From CAYVHU01 sp964451415 (lineage in GTDB: Bacteria; Pseudomonadota; Alphaproteobacteria; Rhodospirillales; Magnetovibrionaceae), in assembly GCA_964451415.1 (NCBI GenBank), contig CAYVHU010000007.1, forward strand, positions 62,001 to 126,000: DNA of 64,000 nucleotides. The letters are read 5' to 3'. Within the stretch, counting starts at the first letter, position 1. Each line of letters starts with the position of its first letter. The notes beneath the pieces are model-generated. The model had not been told where the DNA came from and ran no database searches. It saw nothing but the letters and a program-made list of their open reading frames with translations. Positions 1-8,485 of this stretch are shown in pieces. The position numbers and the translations under genes are program-made.

Positions 1-169
1 ATCAAAGTGTTAATACGAAATTTCCTGTGCATACTACCTCCGCGCAGAGGATTTCATTTCGTTTTGTTGATAATATATGCCAATCGCTACTTCTCGCAAA
101 ACGCGTGCTAAACGCTGACATCAGAGCGTTTTGCGACGACGTCATGCTTTCAAACAGGGATTGGCCACC

Positions 170-865
170 ATGGATATCGTTCTTGCAGACGACCATACGC
201 TGGTTCGAGACGGTCTTAGGCCCTTTTTGGAAGAGCTGGACGACAATGTCCTGGTCATCGAAGCGGAAAATTTAGAGCACGCATTGCGCGCCGGCGCGTC
301 GGCTCACGACCTGCGCCTGATCATTCTGGACTTGGGAATGCCGGGTATGGACACCTTGAAGGGGGTGCGCAAAATGATGGAAACGTATCCTGCCACACCG
401 GTGGTCATTTTGTCAGGCACCCACGATCAAGGCCTGATTCTCAAAGCCTTCAACATGGGCGTCGCAGGCTTTATTCCCAAAAGCGCCGGCAGCAACGTCA
501 TGATGAGCGCGCTGAAATTGGTAATCGCCGGCGAACGCTTTATTCCCGCACATATTCTGGCAGGTGCCGGGAATGAACTGGCAGCGGACCTTGCGCATGG
601 AATTTACGCCGATAACACGGCAAAAATCAACGAAACAGACCGATTGCAAAAGCTTTCCAAACGTGAACGCTCGGTGTTGGAACTTCTTGTCAACGGCATG
701 ACCAACAAGGAAATCGCGCGCGCCATAGACCTGCAAGAAGCGACCATAAAAATTCATGTCAAGAATATCTATCGCAAAATGGGTGTAGCCAACCGCGCGC
801 AAGCCGTACGCAGCGCCATCGAACCAGACTGGCATACCCCTCAGCCACTTCCGACGTCTCACTGA
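170..865 (+). CDS. NarL/LuxR-family response regulator
   Basis: A two-domain response regulator of 231 residues. The receiver domain (about residues 1-120) has the acidic pair D7/D8 and a phospho-acceptor at D54 in LIILDLGMPG. A LuxR-type helix-turn-helix follows at about 160-220, with the family pattern LSKRERSVLELLVNGMTNKE. The protein should bind DNA when phosphorylated. The start is the ATG at 170 because it places the receiver motif MDIVLADDH at the N-terminus; the open frame runs 13 codons further upstream without receiver homology. A small ORF follows 61 bp downstream, and a hybrid histidine kinase converges on both from the other strand, making it a possible but unproven partner. Confidence 0.9.
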   Translation: MDIVLADDHTLVRDGLRPFLEELDDNVLVIEAENLEHALRAGASAHDLRLIILDLGMPGMDTLKGVRKMMETYPATPVVILSGTHDQGLILKAFNMGVAGFIPKSAGSNVMMSALKLVIAGERFIPAHILAGAGNELAADLAHGIYADNTAKINETDRLQKLSKRERSVLELLVNGMTNKEIARAIDLQEATIKIHVKNIYRKMGVANRAQAVRSAIEPDWHTPQPLPTSH

Positions 866-926
866 AAATCACCGCGCTATCAGGCGCACCGTAAGCAAGT
901 CTAAAAAGAAACCAAAGGAAACCAAG

Positions 927-1127
927 ATGATGCAACAACATGGAAACCATCCGATTGTTCAACTGAAACTAACAAGCCGGATGCTGCGTGAGCAAACATC
1001 CTTCGCCCAACGTCAAGCCGTAAACAACGCATCGCGCGCGCGCGATGCCTGTGAAAGCATTGCCGCGCTGAATATGGAAAGCTCCATGCGTCAATTACGC
1101 CAGATGATTGCATTGCTCACCAGTTGA
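927..1127 (+). CDS. Small hypothetical protein (66 aa)
   Basis: I do not recognise this protein. It is charged and Gln/Arg-rich, begins MMQQHGNHPIVQLKLTSRML, has no membrane segment and is probably largely helical. The start is supported by an AAAGGA-type ribosome site about 7 bases upstream. It lies 61 bp behind the response regulator on the same strand and ends 12 bp before the convergent stop of the hybrid histidine kinase. A role as an accessory factor of this signalling pair is only a guess from position. Confidence 0.55.
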   Translation: MMQQHGNHPIVQLKLTSRMLREQTSFAQRQAVNNASRARDACESIAALNMESSMRQLRQMIALLTS

Positions 1128-1139
1128 AGACGGTGAAGA

Positions 1140-2873
1140 TCACGCATTTATGGCGTTGCGTGTTTCTGCGGGCGTTTCGCGTGCGAGTTGCAAGGTCCGC
1201 AGTTTTTGCGCCACAAGACTAAGACTGAACGGTTTATAGAGAATATCGGTAACCCCGGGAAGACCGTTTTGCATTTCAGAACTGTCCTGAACACCGCCTG
1301 TCATAATAAAAATCGGGATGTCGGGGGCGCGTGCGTGCAGGCGTCGCACCAATTCCTCACCCCCCATACCGGGCATTTTCATATCCGTGATCACGGCATC
1401 GGCAGGATCGGAGTCGAAAAGCTCTAAAGCTTCTTCTCCATTGTAAGCGATGTAAACCATGTAGCCCATTTCTTGTAAAAAATCGGCCAGAGTTTGTGCG
1501 GCGCCAATCTCGTCGTCGGCAACGAGAATCGTTGAAATCGCGTTGCGTCCCGATACGGATTCCCCACAGCCAGCATGGCTCGAGGTGGTACCGCCAGCGT
1601 GATTGGCGGCATTTTGATTGGTAAACAGCCATGCGGTTTCGTCCGCCTTGGGTAAGGTCAAAACAAAGCGTGCACCAGCAGATACGTTTGCGACTTCAAT
1701 CGTTCCCTTCATGCTCTGCACGATGCCGAAACTGATGGACAAGCCCAGTCCAGTACCGCTACTAGCGTCCTTGGTGGTGACGAAAGGCGCAAAAATATGG
1801 GGCAAAACGTCGTCGGGAATGCCACCGCCGGTGTCCTCGACTTCGATGACCACACCGCGCTCTTGTGCTTCGCGTACACGCACGGTGATCTGCCCCGCAG
1901 CGCCTGCACCATCGCCATTGCGCAAGCCCTGCGCCAAAATGGACTCCCGCGCGTTGCTCAACAAATTCAAGAGCACCTGTTCAAGGCGGGTGGCATGACC
2001 CAGTACGGGCGATACATAATCTTCGGCCTCAACGTTCAGGCGCACCGCGCCGCCTTTCAGTTGTGCGGAAAACAGCTTGCAGCCGTCGCGCACCGCAAGC
2101 AACGGGTCGAACGGGGCCTGACCTTGGGTATCGATGCGCGTGTAGGCACGCATATGGGTGACAATATCCGACATGCGGATGATCTGGCTTTCCACCTTGC
2201 GCAAGGTTTTTGAGAGCTCCGCGACATCGCCCTGACCGCGTTGAATCTTAAGAAGCGCAGCTTCGACACCCAGGCGAATGATATTCATCGGCTGGTTCAA
2301 TTCGTGAGTCATGCCCGAGGCCATTTCGCCGATGGTCGCCATTTTCGCCGATTGCAACAATTGGCTCTGCGCGCGCTGTCGTTCTTCGATTTCGGTTTCC
2401 AGTTGAACGGTGCGCTGCTCCAGCACGGATGTACGTTCCCGAATGCGCCGTTCCAATTCCCCACATGTGTTTTTCAAGATCGTCTCGGTGCTTTGCGAAC
2501 ACGATGGGGAGGCGACGTTCCGAGACGCCTGAGACACCTGAGACGACAGGGCCGCGAATTTATTACGTTCCTCCGCAAGCCTGGCATCGGCCTCACCTAC
2601 ACGCGACAACAACTCACCTACACGCGACAACAACACAGCCACCACAACGCCCAAAAAAAGCACCAACGCACCGGTAAACAGCGTCACCCACGCCATGGTG
2701 TTCTGAACCTGAAGGGCTTGCGTTCCCCGGCCCGCGGCGATCACAGTGTTGATGCGTATCAAGGCCTGCACGCCAAAAAACGCGACGCCCCCCGCCACGG
2801 CAAAAATTGAAAGCCCGACGAAAAGCGCAAAACGACGCGCCACGCCAAGGCGTTTGGGCAAAAAATTAATCAC
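1140..2873 (-). CDS. Membrane hybrid histidine kinase with C-terminal receiver
   Basis: A 577-residue sensor kinase. Two membrane segments (about 13-40 and 60-82) enclose only a short loop, so sensing may be intramembrane or cytoplasmic. A coiled coil (about 80-170) leads to the phospho-acceptor H190 in GMTHELNQPMN. The ATPase domain has an N-box at N305, DTGGGIP at 347-353 and GTGLGLS at 373-379. A REC domain (about 447-565) has D453/D454, phospho-site D497, T525 and K547. The start is a GTG with AGGA about 9 bases upstream. It converges on the LuxR-type regulator and the 66-residue ORF, and phosphotransfer between them is possible. The coiled coil carries a perfect 21-bp in-frame tandem duplication. 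Confidence 0.9.
   Translation of the reverse strand: MINFLPKRLGVARRFALFVGLSIFAVAGGVAFFGVQALIRINTVIAAGRGTQALQVQNTMAWVTLFTGALVLFLGVVVAVLLSRVGELLSRVGEADARLAEERNKFAALSSQVSQASRNVASPSCSQSTETILKNTCGELERRIRERTSVLEQRTVQLETEIEERQRAQSQLLQSAKMATIGEMASGMTHELNQPMNIIRLGVEAALLKIQRGQGDVAELSKTLRKVESQIIRMSDIVTHMRAYTRIDTQGQAPFDPLLAVRDGCKLFSAQLKGGAVRLNVEAEDYVSPVLGHATRLEQVLLNLLSNARESILAQGLRNGDGAGAAGQITVRVREAQERGVVIEVEDTGGGIPDDVLPHIFAPFVTTKDASSGTGLGLSISFGIVQSMKGTIEVANVSAGARFVLTLPKADETAWLFTNQNAANHAGGTTSSHAGCGESVSGRNAISTILVADDEIGAAQTLADFLQEMGYMVYIAYNGEEALELFDSDPADAVITDMKMPGMGGEELVRRLHARAPDIPIFIMTGGVQDSSEMQNGLPGVTDILYKPFSLSLVAQKLRTLQLARETPAETRNAINA
2592..2633. repeat. 21-bp tandem duplication inside the kinase gene
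   Basis: Two identical 21-bp copies lie head to tail at 2592-2612 and 2613-2633. They encode a repeated LLSRVGE heptad in the coiled coil just after the second membrane segment of the hybrid kinase. The frame is kept, and exactly one heptad is added. Confidence 0.9.
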
Positions 2874-2976
2874 GGGTTACGTATCCTACTATTACCTGTT
2901 TTGATTGTAGAGACGCAACGGGGGCCATGGCAAGAAATCTTCATACAAAAAACCGAGGAGGACGGGTCGCGGGGAG

Positions 2977-3174
2977 ATGGACACCATCATCGCACAGCGT
3001 GGCAAGCCAACACAGAACGCCTTCATTGAAAGCTTCAACGGACGCCTGCGCGATGCGGGACATTGTCTTCTTCGTTGTCGGTCGTGTCAGCGGCCGCACT
3101 CCGCCCATAATGGGAGGGAACTTGGATCTCACGTCACGGCTCAACCGTCTTTGACGTCTGAATTCAGGATGTAG
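2977..3174 (+). pseudogene. Remnant of IS3-family transposase (OrfB) with internal deletion
   Basis: The frame reads GKPTQNAFIESFNGRLRD, which matches the segment of IS3-family integrase-like transposases that holds the catalytic Glu (the E of FIESFNG). About eleven non-matching residues follow, then RPHSAHNG, which resembles the conserved RPHSALG near the C-terminus of such transposases. The 40 or so residues normally between these motifs are missing, so the fragment has an internal deletion and has also lost its N-terminal DDE residues. No intact OrfA or terminal inverted repeats were seen around it. It cannot encode an active transposase. Confidence 0.75.
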
Positions 3175-3601
3175 ACACGTTTGCATCCACGCTGTCTTCT
3201 CCTGAGCCAAGGGTGATAACACCACCCGTACCGGCGGTAATGTGTGTTTCCAGCATCTCGGAAACGCCGTGGGCTCTGTTCGCCGCCCATTGCATTTTCG
3301 CCGCCGCGTTGTGCTTGCCCTGCTCGGTCGCCTGTTGCGTCAAAATGTGCATGCCGCCTTCCAGCATGGCAAAGGCGTGGCTCAGGGCCGAGGTCTGATC
3401 GGCGCTAAAAGCAAACCCGCCGGTGGTTTCGAAAGCATCGGCCAGTTCTTCAAACAACGCACCGGTGTGCGCCAGATCGCCCGGGTCCGTATCCGGTTCC
3501 ACATCCCCCAGACGTTCCGCCAAATGGCGCACGACTTTGGCGAAAATCAGGGCTTCTGAATCCCGGGACTGGTGGTCTTGTTCCATGCTTTGGGGCCTCA
3601 T
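3164..3601 (-). CDS. Hypothetical protein (145 aa)
   Basis: I do not recognise a family. The protein is acidic, rich in Ala/Glu/His, has no signal peptide or membrane span and looks helical, with a Gly/Thr-rich tail. It begins MRPQSMEQDHQ; an internal ATG at 3586 is an alternative start. It lies 29 bp behind the CoA-transferase gene on the same strand and may be the last gene of that transcript. Its 3' end touches the IS3 remnant, so the C-terminal tail may have been altered by past insertion or deletion there. Confidence 0.6.
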   Translation of the reverse strand: MRPQSMEQDHQSRDSEALIFAKVVRHLAERLGDVEPDTDPGDLAHTGALFEELADAFETTGGFAFSADQTSALSHAFAMLEGGMHILTQQATEQGKHNAAAKMQWAANRAHGVSEMLETHITAGTGGVITLGSGEDSVDANVSTS

Positions 3602-3630
3602 GGTTTCACGTTCATAAAATTGCGTCTTGT

Positions 3631-4839
3631 TCAGGCTAGGTGTCCAAGCCAGTCGTGGAGGACCTCCGCGGTGTGTTCCCCCAACCCCGGCGCGCTGCGC
3701 CGATAGGTGGGCGGCGTGGCGGACATCTTGATAGGATTGGCGATGGTTTTAACCTTCTTTCCCCCCGCCGGTCCATGGGGCATTTCCACCACCATTTCCC
3801 GGTGGCGCACCTGCGGGTCCGCGAACGCGTGGGCCAGATCGTTCACCGGCCCGGCGGGAACATGAAGTTCCGCCAGACCTTCCAGCCAGTGCGCCATGGG
3901 ATGACGGCGTGTCATGGCCTCGATCAGGGGGATCAGTTGGGCACGATGCGCAACCCGGGCGTTGTTGGTGGCAAAACGCGCATCCGAAGCCAGGTCCTCC
4001 GCCTGCGCAAAATCACAAAACCTTTCAAACTGCGCATCATTACCCACGGCCAGCACAAAATATCCGTCGACGGCGGGGAACGTTTGATACGGCACGATGT
4101 TGGGATGCGCGTTGCCCAAACGCGGCGACACTTCACCGGAAATCAGGTAGCCTTGGCCCTGATTGGCAAGCCAGGCCATCTGGGTATCAAGCAACGCCAG
4201 ATCAATGTATTGCCCTTCCCCCGTGCGTTCACGATAATGCAACGCCGCCAAAATGGCGTTGGCGGCATACATTCCGCACATGATGTCGGCGATGGCGACG
4301 CCGGTTTTCATGGGCGCACCATCGGGCTCGCCGGTGATGCTCATTAACCCACCCATGGCCTGAATTTGAAAATCGTACCCCGCATGGCCCGCTTTGGGTC
4401 CGTCCTGACCGAAGCCGGTGATGGAACAATAAATCAAGGCGGGGTTGTCGGCCTTCAGATCGTCATAGGCCAAACCGTATCTGGCCAGCCCCCCGACCTT
4501 GAAGTTTTCCACAAAAACATCGGCGTGGGCAGCCAGTTCACGCACCAACGCCGCCCCTTCGGCGGTGGCCATATCGACACCCACGGATCGCTTGTTGCGG
4601 TTGGCGGCCAGAAAATACGCGCTTTCACCCGTGGGGTTGCCGTTTTCATCCGTAACGTAGTGCGGCCCCCAGCGCCGCGTGTCGTCCCCTACACCCGCAC
4701 GCTCAACCTTGACCACGTCCGCACCCAGATCGCCCAACATCTGCGTGGCGTAAGGTCCGGCCAGAATGCGCGTCAGATCCAGCACTTTCAGGCCCGAAAG
4801 CGCGCCGCAGGAAGGGGAAGAAACTGGGTTGTGCGTCAT
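3631..4839 (-). CDS. CaiB/BaiF-family CoA-transferase (class III)
   Basis: A 402-residue class III CoA-transferase, which moves CoA between acyl groups through an enzyme-bound anhydride. The N-terminal LKVLDLTRILAGPYATQMLG, the RNKRSVGVDM motif and VFVENFKVG are typical of the family. D185 in VAIADIMCGM aligns by motif with the catalytic Asp of formyl-CoA transferase. The length is normal. Acyl substrates cannot be read from sequence, and no neighbouring acyl-CoA dehydrogenase or ligase points to a pathway. It lies 52 bp behind the sensor kinase gene on the same strand, which may be coincidental. Confidence 0.9.
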   Translation of the reverse strand: MTHNPVSSPSCGALSGLKVLDLTRILAGPYATQMLGDLGADVVKVERAGVGDDTRRWGPHYVTDENGNPTGESAYFLAANRNKRSVGVDMATAEGAALVRELAAHADVFVENFKVGGLARYGLAYDDLKADNPALIYCSITGFGQDGPKAGHAGYDFQIQAMGGLMSITGEPDGAPMKTGVAIADIMCGMYAANAILAALHYRERTGEGQYIDLALLDTQMAWLANQGQGYLISGEVSPRLGNAHPNIVPYQTFPAVDGYFVLAVGNDAQFERFCDFAQAEDLASDARFATNNARVAHRAQLIPLIEAMTRRHPMAHWLEGLAELHVPAGPVNDLAHAFADPQVRHREMVVEMPHGPAGGKKVKTIANPIKMSATPPTYRRSAPGLGEHTAEVLHDWLGHLA

Positions 4840-4891
4840 GGCGACATCATGACCACGCCAGAAGGGCCGGGCAACGGATTTTTAGGCGTAT

Positions 4892-6277
4892 TTATGTTTC
4901 TTCGAGCAAAAAAACGATTTTAAAGTGTGCGCCGTGATGCTTTTCAACAATGACGATTGCAGCCCCATGAAGTTCGGCCACCGCCCTGACCAGCGCCAGT
5001 CCTAAACCGTTGCCGGGGGTGCTTCTGCTTTTTTCAAGGCGGTAAAAACGATCGAAAATCTTTTCGTGATTGTCTCGCGGAATGCCCGGACCGTCGTCGA
5101 TGACATGGCCGACAGGACCGCTGCGCGGGTCGTCTTCCAGCAAAATCTGAACCGTTGTGCTGGGCGGCGTATGCTTAAGCGCGTTTTCCACAAGGTTCAC
5201 CAACATCTGAACCAGAAGCTCCCGGTCCCCGCGCACCGTGAGGTCCGGTTCAATCCCGGCGACAATGCGCTTGCCCATGTCTTCGGCGACCGCCGCATAG
5301 GTACTGGCCACGCTTTCAAAAACGGCACTTAAATCGACGCTTTGAAAGGAATCCCGGCGCGTCGTCGCCTCGATCTGCGCAATGCGCAAAAGGCTGCTGA
5401 AGGTCGCCAAAATGGCGTCGGCATCGACCAAGGCCCGATCGACAGCCCCGTCATAGTCTGCTATGGACTTGGAATCCAGACGTGCGGATTCCAGGTTCTG
5501 CCGCAAACGTCCCAGCGGCGTTCTCAGATCGTGCGCGATGTTGCTGGAAACCTGTTGCAGGCTTTCCATCAAAGCCTGAATGCGATCGAGCATATCGTTC
5601 AAGTTAACCGCCAACTGGTCCAGTTCATCGTGGGTTCCAGAGGTGCGAATGCGTTCGGTAAAGCGACCGTCTATGATGGCATGGGCAGTGCGGTTGATCT
5701 CGTCGATGCGGCGCAGGAATCCAATACTGAGCATCGCGCCGCCGCCCAGAGCCAACAGCAGGACCGCCCCCATGGCCCAAAAAAAAGCCTCGCCGATGGC
5801 CTCCTCGGACTCATCGTTTTGAAACGTGCTGTTGCCCACGGCCAGGAAATAACCGTCCGACAAAATACCGCCCAGCACCAGCGCCCGGCGTTTGACCGCA
5901 TCCTTTGCGCGCTCACTCGCGGACGCTGCGGAAGGGGCGCGAATTTTGCGTAGGCCATCGAAAGGGTCCATGGACGGCAAGTTGCCCGCCAATTTACGAC
6001 CGCGGACATCTTGTAGAAGATAATAGACAAGCGGATGTTTTCCGGATCCTATGCGTTGTTTGATTTCGTCCGCCAGTTCCCCCTCATGGCCCTTGCGGTA
6101 TTCGGCTTTCAGGGCCGACCATTCACCTTCGACGGAAAAGACCGTCTGTTTGTAAAGCGCCCCGAGCGTCAACCAATAAACAATGCCGAAGACCACCAGT
6201 GAGGAAACGCCGAAAAGCACCACATACAACGCGGCCAGTTTGAAACTTGCGGTGCGAACGAACCTAATCGGCTTCAT
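4892..6277 (-). CDS. HAMP-containing sensor histidine kinase
   Basis: A 461-residue inner-membrane kinase. Transmembrane segments lie near residues 12-38 and 165-190, with a periplasmic region of about 125 residues between them. A HAMP linker follows, then the phospho-acceptor H249 in SNIAHDLRTPLGRL, N365, DDGPGIP and NGLGLAL. The ATG at 6277 was chosen over an in-frame GTG at 6295 because AGGA lies about 10 bases upstream of it. The reading frame overlaps the end of the upstream response regulator gene by 14 bp, which marks the pair as a co-translated two-component system. A PepSY protein and cytochrome b561 upstream suggest an envelope, metal or redox signal, which is inference. Confidence 0.92.
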   Translation of the reverse strand: MKPIRFVRTASFKLAALYVVLFGVSSLVVFGIVYWLTLGALYKQTVFSVEGEWSALKAEYRKGHEGELADEIKQRIGSGKHPLVYYLLQDVRGRKLAGNLPSMDPFDGLRKIRAPSAASASERAKDAVKRRALVLGGILSDGYFLAVGNSTFQNDESEEAIGEAFFWAMGAVLLLALGGGAMLSIGFLRRIDEINRTAHAIIDGRFTERIRTSGTHDELDQLAVNLNDMLDRIQALMESLQQVSSNIAHDLRTPLGRLRQNLESARLDSKSIADYDGAVDRALVDADAILATFSSLLRIAQIEATTRRDSFQSVDLSAVFESVASTYAAVAEDMGKRIVAGIEPDLTVRGDRELLVQMLVNLVENALKHTPPSTTVQILLEDDPRSGPVGHVIDDGPGIPRDNHEKIFDRFYRLEKSRSTPGNGLGLALVRAVAELHGAAIVIVEKHHGAHFKIVFLLEET

Positions 6278-6941
6278 GAAGACTGTATCCTGCACCGCGC
6301 ACGGTATGAATCAACGGGCGGTCGAAATCGCGATCAACTTTCCCCCGCAAACGGCTGATGTGGGTTTCCACCACGGTCGTTTGCGGATCGAAATGGAATT
6401 CCCAAACGTTTTCCAGAAGCATCGTTCGGGTCACGACTTTGCCCGCGTGGCGCATGAGATATTCCAGAAGCTTGAGTTCCTGAGGCTGCAAATCTATTTT
6501 GCGCCCGGCACGTACGACCGTACGCTTCAACAGATCGAACGCGAGATCGTCAACCTGCAACACCGTTTCCACCGGAACCACACAGGACCTGCGGGCCAGG
6601 GCCTGAATGCGCGCATGGAGTTCTTCGATGGCGAAGGGCTTGACCAAATAATCGTCGCCGCCAGCCTCGAAACCCGAAACGCGATCGTCGATGCCGTCCA
6701 GGGCGGTCAAAAACAAGACCGGCGTTTGCACGCCCGCACTGCGAATTGTTTTGACGATTCCCAAACCGTCGAGTCCAGGCAACATGCGGTCCACAATCAT
6801 CACGTCATAGGCCTCACCGGCGGCCAGCAACAAACCGTCGCGACCGTTTGTCGCCTGATCCAAAACGTGCCCGAATTGACGCAGGCTCTTCACGATATGC
6901 GACGCCGTCGATACGTCGTCTTCAATCACCAGAATTTTCAT
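6264..6941 (-). CDS. OmpR/PhoB-family response regulator
   Basis: A 225-residue regulator with an N-terminal receiver (D8/D9, phospho-site D51 in MIVDRMLPG, T79, K101 in LVKPF) and a C-terminal winged-helix domain ending in RPLIHTVRGAGYSL, the usual OmpR-type wing. The start is the ATG that opens MKILVIEDD; the frame extends 12 codons upstream without homology. It overlaps the downstream kinase gene, its presumed partner. It lies about 100 bp behind cytochrome b561 and PepSY genes on the same strand, which may be its co-transcribed targets. Confidence 0.93.
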   Translation of the reverse strand: MKILVIEDDVSTASHIVKSLRQFGHVLDQATNGRDGLLLAAGEAYDVMIVDRMLPGLDGLGIVKTIRSAGVQTPVLFLTALDGIDDRVSGFEAGGDDYLVKPFAIEELHARIQALARRSCVVPVETVLQVDDLAFDLLKRTVVRAGRKIDLQPQELKLLEYLMRHAGKVVTRTMLLENVWEFHFDPQTTVVETHISRLRGKVDRDFDRPLIHTVRGAGYSLHEAD

Positions 6942-7038
6942 GATTTCACGGCCCCCAAAACCAATTGCGGCCATCATAACCTAAACAAGGGGTTACGACG
7001 TCCGCAGTTTGGCGTTCTTCTAAACTTTATTGGTTTGT

Positions 7039-7614
7039 TTACGACGAGAATATCTTCTGTAACGTGCCGTGGCCCTTGACTTGATGGAGCAAGGCGAGGC
7101 CCGCATGGGCCAAAAGATAGGTCCACATGAGATTGCCGAAGCCCGAGTGCAGCGACAAGATCAACCCACCCGCCGGGCTCAAGGAACCATCGGCCCCCAT
7201 CATCACATAGAGCACGCCGCCGGTTAGGCCCAAGACGGTGGCCGTCAACAGCCCCAAACCGTGAACCGCGCTGGCAACCGGGGACTCCTTGTCCGCAGCA
7301 GGTAACTTGCCAGCCTTCACCGCCTTGAAGTACACCGACAAATCACCAAACACCGCCTTGATGCGCGCTCGCGAAAACCACGGGATCAAGGCGCCCACGG
7401 CGGTGCCGTGGGCGCGGCGCATCAACATCCACAACCAGAAAGCACCGATGATCGCAAGACCGGCCAAACCCACGGACTGGTGAAGCTTATATCCCAAATC
7501 TCCTGTCGCACCATACGGTTCCGGAATCAGCATGAAAAGAGAACCGACAAGCTGAAAGATGATGGTGGCGAGCATCAAAAAATGCAGCAAACGAGTTGGA
7601 AGTGCATGTTTCAT
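7039..7614 (-). CDS. Cytochrome b561-family di-haem membrane protein
   Basis: A 191-residue protein with four hydrophobic helices and His residues spaced as in the b561/DUF4405-like family: H11 in the first helix, H45 in the second, and the His of AVHGLGLL, LHSGFGNLMW and LLAHAGLALLH. Such proteins pass electrons across the inner membrane. The ATG at 7614 has GAGGA about 9 bases upstream, whereas the longer frame adds 21 residues with no ribosome site. It follows a PepSY-domain gene by 85 bp and precedes the two-component genes, an arrangement that suggests regulated electron transfer at the envelope. Confidence 0.85.
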   Translation of the reverse strand: MKHALPTRLLHFLMLATIIFQLVGSLFMLIPEPYGATGDLGYKLHQSVGLAGLAIIGAFWLWMLMRRAHGTAVGALIPWFSRARIKAVFGDLSVYFKAVKAGKLPAADKESPVASAVHGLGLLTATVLGLTGGVLYVMMGADGSLSPAGGLILSLHSGFGNLMWTYLLAHAGLALLHQVKGHGTLQKIFSS

Positions 7615-7699
7615 CTTATAAATCCTCGATTGTGCGCAAGAGAAGAAAAACTTCAGTGCGGTGAATTTGGCCGTCAAGCGGACGACGGGTTCTCAGTTT

Positions 7700-8296
7700 T
7701 TAATTGTCTTCGCTCGCCTTGCTCCGTGCGGCGGAAGCTTTGACGATTTTATTGGAAACGCCATCCAGAAACACCTTGCGCACGGCGCCGTTTTTGACGA
7801 CTTCAACGAGAATCGTGATCTTGGGGCCGTCGCTTTCCTTGATGTGCGCATCAATGGCTGTGCCGCCGGTACGAAGTTCGGCCTTTTGCACGGCTGCGAT
7901 CAGGTGCACATGGCCCGCCTTCACACGACCGGACATCTCGCCGTCTTCTTCCCTGTTGACCAGACGTTCAAGCATATTTCTCGTTTTTGTGCTTATGATC
8001 CGACCGTTCGCAGGGTCGAGCTTGATGAATTTTGTCCGCCCGTCGTTGATCCCCGAAATTTCGTAGTAAACGGAACCGTTGTTCGTTTCTCCCTTGATGC
8101 TGAAAATCTTGCCGCCGTGGTTCTTTTCGGCAATCCGGATAGCCTGGATCAAAGAGGTCCGCGCGTTGACCAGCCGAGAGATTTCGCTGCGGCCGCTTTG
8201 CGCGATGGGACGCGCTTTCGCCAGCGCCACCCCCTGTGCGCCAAGCGTGACCAAAGCAACCAGTGCGGTCGTCTGAATGAATTTCGAAGGACGCAT
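7700..8296 (-). CDS. Secreted protein with two PepSY-like domains
   Basis: A 198-residue protein with a cleavable signal peptide (about 1-26, ending GVALA). Two PepSY-type units follow at about 45-105 (LIQAIRIAEKNHGGKI, then YYEISGINDGRTKFIKLD) and 122-185 (LIAAVQKAELRTGG, then ILVEVVKNGAVRKVFLD). PepSY domains are usually periplasmic and often sit beside two-component systems and b-type cytochromes, as here. The start has a strong AAGGAGA site 8 bases upstream. Its molecular role is not established from sequence. Confidence 0.85.
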   Translation of the reverse strand: MRPSKFIQTTALVALVTLGAQGVALAKARPIAQSGRSEISRLVNARTSLIQAIRIAEKNHGGKIFSIKGETNNGSVYYEISGINDGRTKFIKLDPANGRIISTKTRNMLERLVNREEDGEMSGRVKAGHVHLIAAVQKAELRTGGTAIDAHIKESDGPKITILVEVVKNGAVRKVFLDGVSNKIVKASAARSKASEDN

Positions 8297-8485
8297 AATA
8301 CAATCTCCTTAAGTGCGAGAGCCCACTGATTACGGGGCCGATGCAGCGCACTATAGGAAATCTGACTTTGCGAAAACTTGGCGGAATCTATACAAATCCG
8401 TAAGATTACAAACGTGTCTACATGCTCACGAAAACACCTGCAAACTACGGATTTAAAGTCATGCCCGCGGATATTACACCGTGTA

